A stretch of DNA of 10,815 nt, taken from contig JBCCFC010000347.1 of NCBI GenBank assembly GCA_039029935.1, positions 1 to 10,815 on the forward strand. The letters are read 5' to 3'. The stretch comes from G039029935 sp039029935 (GTDB lineage: Bacteria; Chloroflexota; Anaerolineae; Caldilineales; Caldilineaceae). Positions 1 to 6,600 of this stretch are shown here, in pieces. Under the pieces are notes generated by a model that saw only the letters and a list, made by a program, of their open reading frames with translations, made no database searches and was not told the origin of the DNA. A program made the translations under genes and the position numbers. Position 1 is the first letter of the stretch. The number at the start of each line of letters is the position of its first letter.

Positions 1-173
1 ACTCCGCGCTCGGTTATCACATGGCGTGGCGGCTAGATTGGATATTGACCAAGGATGCGAGTACAAGAAGGTTGCGGACTCTGTCCTCTGAGATTATTCG
101 GGATGCAGAACCGCCGTTGTATCCCAGTGACCATTATCCAGTGGTGGCGCAGTTGGCGGTTGAGACTGTATAA
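1..173 (+). CDS. C-terminal end of an endonuclease/exonuclease/phosphatase (EEP) family protein (5'-partial)
   Basis: An open frame enters from the left edge (first full codon at base 3) and stops with TAA at 171-173, giving 56 residues. The sequence contains RLDWILTKDA followed about 25 residues later by YPSDHYPVVAQLAV. In the EEP fold (DNase I, exonuclease III, sphingomyelinase, Mg-dependent phosphatases) the last strands typically read R(I/L)D(Y/W)I..., then a terminal SDH with the catalytic His, then a hydrophobic strand. Here Ser-Asp-His is at 126-134. The spacing and ending match that family's C-terminus, so this is a hydrolase of phosphodiester or phosphomonoester bonds. The substrate cannot be told from the fragment, and the upstream catalytic residues lie outside the window. 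It is on the same strand as the next gene but separated by 113 nt holding a short repeat, so co-transcription is uncertain. Confidence 0.75.
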   Translation, partial: SALGYHMAWRLDWILTKDASTRRLRTLSSEIIRDAEPPLYPSDHYPVVAQLAVETV

Positions 174-181
174 ATTTTTAC

Positions 182-208
182 CGCAGAGAACGCGGAGGTC
201 GCAGAGGG
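182..208. repeat. Three tandem 9-bp units (CGCAGAGAA-like)
   Basis: Three consecutive degenerate 9-mers, CGCAGAGAA, CGCGGAGGT and CGCAGAGGG, lie directly after the EEP stop codon. A 12-bp perfect palindrome, GATGATATCATC, follows at 210-221. Intergenic arrays of this CGCAGAG flavour are a frequent low-complexity element in environmental bacterial genomes. The function here is unknown; the array sits between two genes where a terminator or leader would be, but no hairpin plus T-run is present. Confidence 0.55.
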
Positions 209-275
209 GGATGATATCATCATGCTCAGTTCGGCTAGAAATAGGATGATGTTTTGAGGTCTGCGAGAACCAAAC

Positions 276-281
276 AAGGAG
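276..281 (+). promoter_or_regulatory. Ribosome binding site of the oxidoreductase
   Basis: AAGGAG lies 5 nt before the ATG at 287. It decides the start in favour of ATG 287 over the in-frame TTG at 254, which would overlap this site and add 11 residues before the MKQPYRVAIAG N-terminus typical of the family. Confidence 0.8.
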
Positions 282-286
282 TATCT

Positions 287-1354
287 ATGAAACAACCTTA
301 TCGTGTCGCCATTGCAGGCTGCCATCGGATGTTGCTGCATCGGCTGACCAACCATAACTTTGCCGCCGCCTTCCATGCTGTGCCAGAGACAGAAATGGTG
401 GCGGTTTTTGATCTGGGTCCTGAAACCCGCAGCGAGTTTTTGACCTACTGGGGTGAGATGCCCACCTATGATAACTATGCACAGATGTTGGCAGAGACCC
501 AACCGGATATACTCTGCCTTGCCACCCGCCAGACCATGCACGCCGACCAAATTGAACTGGCTGCGGAGGCGGGCGTACGTGGGATTCTCTGTGACAAACC
601 GTTGGCGACCAGTATGAACGAAACAGATCGCATTATTAACGCTTGCCAAACACACAATGTGGCCTTGCTCTTTGGGCTGGACCGTCGGCATCTACGCCCC
701 TATCAAACGTTGCGTCAACAGCTTACCGATGGCCTTGTCGGGGAGGTGCAGAGTGTCATGGTGCATGGCTTGCCCAACCTCATCAATCATGGTTGTCACT
801 CGTATGACACCACATTGATGTTGCTGAATGACCCAGAACCAATCTGGGTGAGCGGGTTTGTCGATGATGTGTCCGCAGAGCCACCCGATTCGCGCGTTCA
901 TCTTGATCCCGCAGGACGGGGGCAGATTGGGCTGGACAATGGTGTTACGGTGTATATCACGCCTGATGGGGGACGCAAACCCTCATTCCAGATCCTGGGT
1001 GATAAGGGGCGTCTACTCATCTTCAATGATGCGAACGAAGCCTATCTGTGGTCCACACCCGCCGACACACCCGCAGACACAAACACAGGCACACAAACAG
1101 CGGGTTTGCAGCCACTTGACCTGCCGCCCCACGAGGACAACTGGCCTGCGGGTCCCGCGATGGTACGCGACTTGATACGCGCCATTGAAACGGGCACACC
1201 CACCGTTTGTGATATTGACCAAGCGCGTCGGGCCACAGAAATCGGCTTTGGGTTCCACCTATCGCATCAGCAAAACGGCGCACGTGTTTTGCTACCCGCC
1301 ACCACGCGTGACCTTTCAATACCATCATTCCCTTGGGGAAATGAGAAGGAGTAA
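287..1354 (+). CDS. Gfo/Idh/MocA-family NAD(P)-dependent oxidoreductase
   Basis: The protein has 355 residues, the usual family length. The N-terminus YRVAIAGCHRM (5-15) is the first beta strand and dinucleotide loop of a Rossmann fold. The usual GxGxxG is degenerate here (GCHRML), an odd point for cofactor binding. CDKPLA (102-107) is the family's (E/D)KP motif with the conserved Lys104. HGCHSYD (168-174) matches the G-x-H-x-x-D catalytic helix, with His171 and Asp174. The C-terminal alpha/beta half follows. Family members oxidise or reduce sugars, inositols or sugar derivatives with NAD(P) in the cytosol. Residues about 257-272 form a Thr/Ala/Asp-rich insert, encoded by ACAC-rich low-complexity DNA. 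The gene ends 4 nt before the sulfatase, and its last codons carry that gene's ribosome binding site, so the two are almost surely co-translated. The exact substrate is unknown. A non-catalytic role is possible because of the altered glycine motif. Confidence 0.85.
   Translation: MKQPYRVAIAGCHRMLLHRLTNHNFAAAFHAVPETEMVAVFDLGPETRSEFLTYWGEMPTYDNYAQMLAETQPDILCLATRQTMHADQIELAAEAGVRGILCDKPLATSMNETDRIINACQTHNVALLFGLDRRHLRPYQTLRQQLTDGLVGEVQSVMVHGLPNLINHGCHSYDTTLMLLNDPEPIWVSGFVDDVSAEPPDSRVHLDPAGRGQIGLDNGVTVYITPDGGRKPSFQILGDKGRLLIFNDANEAYLWSTPADTPADTNTGTQTAGLQPLDLPPHEDNWPAGPAMVRDLIRAIETGTPTVCDIDQARRATEIGFGFHLSHQQNGARVLLPATTRDLSIPSFPWGNEKE
1346..1351 (+). promoter_or_regulatory. Ribosome binding site of the sulfatase, inside the oxidoreductase 3' end
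   Basis: AAGGAG overlaps the last codons of the oxidoreductase and lies 7 nt before the ATG at 1359. It fixes the sulfatase start there. The upstream in-frame ATG at 1185 would add 58 residues without family similarity. Confidence 0.8.
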
Positions 1355-1358
1355 AACT

Positions 1359-2795
1359 ATGTCAAACCAACAACCAAACATTCTATTTCTCTTTAGCGAC
1401 CAACATCGTTTTGATGCGCTCGGTTGCTATGGCGCACCCATCTGCCGCACCCCCGCGCTCGATTCACTGGCCTCGTCAGGGATGCGCTTTACCCACGCCT
1501 TCACGCCAACCGCCCTCTGCTCACCAGCCAGAGCCGCGCTGCTGTCCGGTCGATTTCCCCACAACAACGGTCAACTCGCCAACATGGGCAATTTCAACGG
1601 CGTCTTTGACAAACAGATGCTGGATGCCACTGGCTACCCCCAATTGCTGTCCGAGGCGGGCTACTCGGTCAACTATATTGGCAAGTGGCATCTGCCCAAA
1701 GAAGGGGATACCGACTTCTGGCATTTTGACCAGTGGTACACGGAGTCGCAACATCGAGCAGAGAAGGATGCGCTAGGGATGGAGACAGACCGTGCCAAGG
1801 AGGTCCAGCGACTTGAATGGGGGGCAACGGCTCCGTTCTGTGGCCGTTCCAAGCTGGAGGCCGAGCATCTCCAGGAGGCATGGTCGGCGGATCGCACGAT
1901 TGACCTGCTCAACGCCCATGCTGATGGCGAGCAGCCCTTTATGATCTTCACCTCCTTCTTTGGTCCCCACTTTCCCTATGCCGTGCCTGCGCCCTATGAC
2001 ACCATGTATAGCCCCGATGATGTGGAACGCTGGATCAACTTTAACGAAACCTTTGAGAACAAGCCGCTAATTCAACAAAAGGAGATGTTGCGCTGGAACG
2101 CCAGCCACCTCACATGGCCGGATTGGCAGCGCGTCATTGCGCATTACTGGGGCTATTGCACCTACATTGATGACCAGATTGCGCGCATCTTGGCGCAGCT
2201 AGAATCGTCGGGGCTGGCCGACAACACGATTGTCATCTATTCGAGCGATCACGGCGACATGACGGGTTCGCATCGGCTCTTTAACAAGGGCATGTACATG
2301 TATGACGAAATTTACCGCATCCCGCTATTGGTGCGTTGGCCCGGTGTGACACCGCCTGCGTCACAGTGCGATGAGTTTGTCACCTTGGTGGACCTGATGC
2401 CCACGATGCTGGATGCGGCAGAAGCAGAACAGCCAGACAATCTTGATGGTCGGTCGCTGCGGCCATTGCTGGATGATACCCCAGAAGTTGCGTGGGCAGA
2501 TGACATCTTTGCCGAGTATCACGGCTATGAGTCGGCTCTCTACACACAGCGCATGGTGCGCACCAAATCGTGGAAATACATCTACAACCCCTGCTCGGAG
2601 GATGAACTCTATGATGTTGCCAGCGACCCTGGCGAGTTGCGCAATCTGGCAGGGATGTTGGGTTTCAAACATGTGTTGCGTCGGATGAAGGCGCGGTTGA
2701 TGACGTGGATGGAGCGTACGAACGATACGATTGCCGAGGATGATGCGTGGAAAGGGTCGGCGTATGACCTGTATCTTGCTGGGCGCGAACAGTAG
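1359..2795 (+). CDS. Type I (formylglycine-dependent) sulfatase, cytoplasmic
   Basis: The protein has 478 residues from ATG 1359. The start NILFLFSDQHRFDALGCYG has the metal-binding Asp14 of this fold. TALCSPARAALLSG holds the sulfatase signature C-x-P-x-R with Cys54, the residue oxidised to formylglycine, and Arg58. YIGKWHL gives Lys109 and His111, FGPHFPY gives His204, and SSDHGDMTGSHRLFNKG gives Asp297, His298 and Lys310. All the usual catalytic and Ca-binding positions are therefore present. The enzyme hydrolyses sulfate esters. There is no signal peptide before the first strand, so it should act in the cytosol, unlike most secreted polysaccharide sulfatases. Maturation needs a formylglycine-generating enzyme, which is not in the window. 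It lies between the oxidoreductase (4-nt gap) and the methyltransferase (5-nt gap), suggesting work on a small imported sulfated compound. Related phosphonate or phosphodiester hydrolases share this fold, so the substrate remains open. Confidence 0.93.
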   Translation: MSNQQPNILFLFSDQHRFDALGCYGAPICRTPALDSLASSGMRFTHAFTPTALCSPARAALLSGRFPHNNGQLANMGNFNGVFDKQMLDATGYPQLLSEAGYSVNYIGKWHLPKEGDTDFWHFDQWYTESQHRAEKDALGMETDRAKEVQRLEWGATAPFCGRSKLEAEHLQEAWSADRTIDLLNAHADGEQPFMIFTSFFGPHFPYAVPAPYDTMYSPDDVERWINFNETFENKPLIQQKEMLRWNASHLTWPDWQRVIAHYWGYCTYIDDQIARILAQLESSGLADNTIVIYSSDHGDMTGSHRLFNKGMYMYDEIYRIPLLVRWPGVTPPASQCDEFVTLVDLMPTMLDAAEAEQPDNLDGRSLRPLLDDTPEVAWADDIFAEYHGYESALYTQRMVRTKSWKYIYNPCSEDELYDVASDPGELRNLAGMLGFKHVLRRMKARLMTWMERTNDTIAEDDAWKGSAYDLYLAGREQ

Positions 2796-2800
2796 CATCT

Positions 2801-3487
2801 ATGCATATCTGTCCATTATGTAGCAGTGAAACCAAGGCTACGTTATTTTATCAAGATTCCCCCGGCCATCATCACCCTCGTGACTATTACCGCTGCGCCA
2901 CATGCCAGCTCGTTTTTGTGCCACCAGTGCAATACCTTTCCCCAACAGCGGAAAAGGCCGAGTATGATTTGCACCAAAACTCGCCCAATGACCAAGGCTA
3001 TCGGCGTTTTTTGAGCCGGATGTTTGACCCCATGCAGGAACGCATTGTCGCTACATCCCACACCTGCAAACATGGGCTTGACTTTGGGTCGGGGCCAGGC
3101 CCAACACTATCCGTCATGTTTGAGGAGGCTGGTCATCGGGTGGCACTCTACGACCGTTTTTATACACCAGACGATAGTGTTTTTGGACGATCCTATGACT
3201 TCATCACTGCCACAGAAGTCGTTGAGCATCTTCATCATCCCAAGCAAGAGTTGGACCGTCTTTGGGGTTGTCTCAAGCCGGGTGGCTATTTGGGGATTAT
3301 GACCAAGATGGTGTTGGACCGTGCTGCCTTTGCCAAATGGCATTATAAGCAGGACTTGACGCATGTTTGTTTTTTTTCACAGGCGACCTTTGAATGGATA
3401 TCAATGCAGTGGTGCAATAATATAGAAAAGGCGACATTGACGTTTGTGGGTAAGGATGTCATAATTTTTCAGAAAGTATCGCGCTGA
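2801..3487 (+). CDS. Class I SAM-dependent methyltransferase with N-terminal Cys4 segment
   Basis: The protein has 228 residues. The N-terminus has two CxxC pairs (Cys4/Cys7 and Cys32/Cys35, the second as YRCATCQLVFV), consistent with a small zinc ribbon as found in several Methyltransf_23-type enzymes. GLDFGSGPGP (92-101) is the SAM-binding motif I. YDFITATEVVEHLHHP (132-147) contains the acidic and VxEHL motifs, and LKPGGYLGIMT (159-169) is the post-motif strand. It should transfer a methyl group from SAM to a small molecule. The start is 5 nt after the sulfatase stop with no clear Shine-Dalgarno sequence, so expression probably relies on translational coupling. It is the last gene of the oxidoreductase-sulfatase cluster. 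The target (sugar, lipid or other metabolite) cannot be deduced. A protein or RNA methyltransferase is less likely given the family flavour. Confidence 0.85.
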   Translation: MHICPLCSSETKATLFYQDSPGHHHPRDYYRCATCQLVFVPPVQYLSPTAEKAEYDLHQNSPNDQGYRRFLSRMFDPMQERIVATSHTCKHGLDFGSGPGPTLSVMFEEAGHRVALYDRFYTPDDSVFGRSYDFITATEVVEHLHHPKQELDRLWGCLKPGGYLGIMTKMVLDRAAFAKWHYKQDLTHVCFFSQATFEWISMQWCNNIEKATLTFVGKDVIIFQKVSR

Positions 3488-3681
3488 TACGACAGCGGAG
3501 TTAGATTTGGGAACGGGTTTTAGCCTCTGCACAGGAGATGAATGCGTATGAGACGTTTGAAGAGGTTCCCTCCTTGAACACATCAACGCGTATGGCATTG
3601 AAGGGCCTGTCAGAACAGTCTTAGTCAATCAACAAAAACAAACAGCATCCAATCAACAGAAAAGGGGAAACATCAACCAGC
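3488..3681 (+). other. Intergenic region before the NACHT-LRR gene, with a 28-codon ORF of doubtful reality
   Basis: These 194 nt have no convincing terminator or sigma70 promoter by eye. An ATG at 3538 opens 28 codons to TAG at 3622-3624 (starts MNAYETFEEV). The open frame runs back to a TAG near 3509, so it could be a degraded protein end. An AGGAG touches the ATG, which is too close to act as its ribosome binding site. The segment 3625-3681 is A/C-rich (runs like CAACAAAAACAAAC) and probably forms an unstructured leader. A purine run AAGGGG at 3662 lies about 15 nt before the NACHT start, a poor ribosome binding spacing. Confidence 0.4.
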
Positions 3682-6600
3682 ATGGAAACAACCATCGCCA
3701 CCTACCTTATCGCCATTTTTTGGCCTATTCTCGCTCGTGCGATCTTCGTGACCATAATACGTAAAAGCGATGACTTTACGGGCATGACCGCTGACGATTG
3801 GGAGCAAAGCCTCATCAGCCCCAGCGAGATTGCAGGCGATGTCATGACGGGCTTCATGGCATCAGGATTGGTCAGCCTCGCGGGCATCCGCGGTCTGATT
3901 AACCGTTTGACCAACAGGAATCGTGAAGCCTCAGACAAAGCAGCCAATCTCTTTGAGAAGATTGGCAAGGATGCGGCCACGAATTTGGTCGAGGCCTTTC
4001 GGATGTCAGGTCATGAGATGAAAGAGGCGGAATGGAAGGAGGCTATGGAGAGCGCCATCAAAACAATGGATGCACACGGTTGGAGGTTGCTAATCGAGGA
4101 GAACCTCAATGAGGATAATTTTCGTCGCCGGCTGCGTACCATACCATCCTCGCCTTGGTTTTCTGAGAAACAGCAGGCGCTCTATGCCAACCTGCTGGAC
4201 ACGGCGGCGCAGCAAATTTTTGCGGTAGCGCAGTCATTTCCTCACTTTACACGTGACACGATGGCAAAATTGCTGCAAAATGATCAGGAATTGTTGCGCA
4301 ACATGCAGACAGCCTTGGACAACATGCAGACAGTCTTGAGCAACCAGCAGACCATCTTGGACAACCAACTGCAGATTTTGCCGCAAACCTATGGTCGTCA
4401 TCGGGCTGAAGAGAACACATGGTTTGAGCATGAGTATCGCACCCTAATTGGAAGTAAACTCAACAACTTACAACTCTTTGGCGTTACCTATTTTGATGAG
4501 GCATATCAGCCGCTCTCGGTTGCTTACATCACGTTGAGCGTCGACATCAGGAACACAGACTTCCAGCCTGTCCATGACCCAACGAATGACCATGACTCAA
4601 CGAATGACCATAATCCGCGTAGCAACCGCAGACCCGTTGACGAGGCATTGGCAACGGCAAACCGTCTACTCATTGTCTCCGAGGCAGGGTTGGGCAAGAC
4701 CACGCTGCTCAAGTGGATTGCGGTGCAAGCGGCCACTGGCGTCTTTGATGATCCCAACAAGACACCATACAATGCACCATTGGCTAGCTGGCGGAGACGC
4801 ATCCCTTTCTTTTTGCGGCTACGGGATTTTGCTAACATGGACCTGCTCTCACCGGATAAACTAGCAACCACCATCCATGAACTAGCAATCTTAGCCGACT
4901 CTGTGCCTGATGGTTGGACCGTTCAGCAACTGAGAAACGGGCGCTCGTTGATTCTCGTTGATGGGCTGGATGAAGTCTCCAATGACAAACGGCGAGAGGC
5001 GGTGCGTCGACTCAACGAACTGCTATTGCTGTATCCAAACAACATCGTCATTATCAATAGTCGCCCCAGCGGGTTGCGGGATGACCCTATTTTGCGCCAG
5101 CAATTTGACCAGCATGGCTTCCAGACCATTGAACTGTTGCCAATGGACGAGAAGCAAATAGAGCAGTTTGTGGAGCAATGGCATAAGGCGATGGGACATG
5201 GCTACGATAACAAAGCGATTTTGTCCGATACAGCTCAGAAGTTGTTGTGTACGCTAAAGAGCCACGATGACCTGCGCAAGCTGGCAAGTTCACCCATCCT
5301 CTGTGCCATGCTCTGTGCGCTCAACCTCTCGGAGTTGGGCGAACTGCCTCGTGACCGTAGCCGTCTCTATAAACGATGTATTGAAATTTTGCTCCAGCGC
5401 GATGAAGATCGACGTATTAAGATTCTACCGCAACGCAATGAAGACCGACAGGTCGATGCCAACAATCATACCTATGAACCCCTTGCCAAGGGGAACCAGT
5501 CGCAAATACAGTTGTTGTTGGCGCGCATTGCCTACTGGATGATGAAACGTGGGGTCAGTACCATTCATCGAAAAGATGTTATTCGATTGTTGGCGGAATC
5601 AACGCTGAATGCACAACCCTTACTCGAACTTTTGGGCGACCGTTCGGTCATCTTTCTCCAACAGTCTGATAACGAATTTGACTTTATCCACGACACCTTT
5701 GTCGAGTATCTGGCGGGGCAGGGCATTGTCAGCGCGCATGAAGTCTATATTGTAGCAAGGGATTATGGCATCAAGAGCGAGTGGCATGAAACCTTGCTCC
5801 TCTTGGCAGGGCACGCATCCCCCCAAGACCAAGCCGATTTGCTCCAGGGGCTATATGACCTCTCACAGCGCGAACTCGCCCATCGTCGCAACTTGCATTT
5901 TTTGGCGTGGTCGTTTTGGGAACTGCTTGACCATAACTTTCGTGTTGGCAATGTACTGGCTATGATGACACAACATATGCAATCGCTCAATCTCGGCGGT
6001 GCGCCTGCCCTAAACCTTCGCTCCACGCAGGTGAGCGATGTATCGGCATTGACGGGGTTGCACAACTTGCAACAACTAGACCTGAGCGAGGCGCAGGTGA
6101 GCGACGTGTCGGCGTTGGCGGGGTTGCGCAACTTGCGACAGCTATCTCTGATGAAAGCGCGTGTGAAGGATGTGTCAGCATTGGCAGGATTGAGCAACTT
6201 ACAACAGCTAGACCTTCGCTATACGCATGTGAGGGATGTGTCAGCGTTGGGTAGATTGAGCAACCTGCAACAGCTAGACCTGCGTTCCACGCAAGTGAGC
6301 GATGTATCGGCGTTGGCGGAATTGAGTAACTTACAACAGTTAGACCTGAGTGGCTTACAGGTGAGCGATGTCTCAGCATTAGGCGGATTGAGCAATCTGC
6401 AACAGCTAGATCTAAGTCACACATCTGTGAGGGATATATCAGCATTAGAGGGATTGAGCAACCTGCAACAGCTACATTTAAGTGGATCACAGGTTCAGGA
6501 TGTGTCGGTGTTGAGTGGATTGAGCAACCTACAACAGTTAGACCTTCGGGGTACACAGGTGAACAATGTGTCGATGCTGGCGCGGTTGAGCAGCTTGCAA

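Noticed and set aside
254..286. Earlier TTG start for the oxidoreductase
   Set aside because: The Shine-Dalgarno AAGGAG at 276-281 serves ATG 287, and the added residues match nothing in the family.
134..691. Long minus-strand ORF over the oxidoreductase start
   Set aside because: It is the shadow of a strongly supported plus-strand gene, with no recognisable domain.
1185..1358. Extended sulfatase start overlapping the oxidoreductase
   Set aside because: The 58 extra residues are out-of-frame oxidoreductase DNA, while ATG 1359 has a good ribosome binding site and begins right at the sulfatase fold.
3538..3624. Small 28-codon gene before the NACHT-LRR gene
   Set aside because: The purine run abuts the ATG, so there is no usable ribosome binding site, and no similarity is recognised; it is kept only as a note in the intergenic entry.
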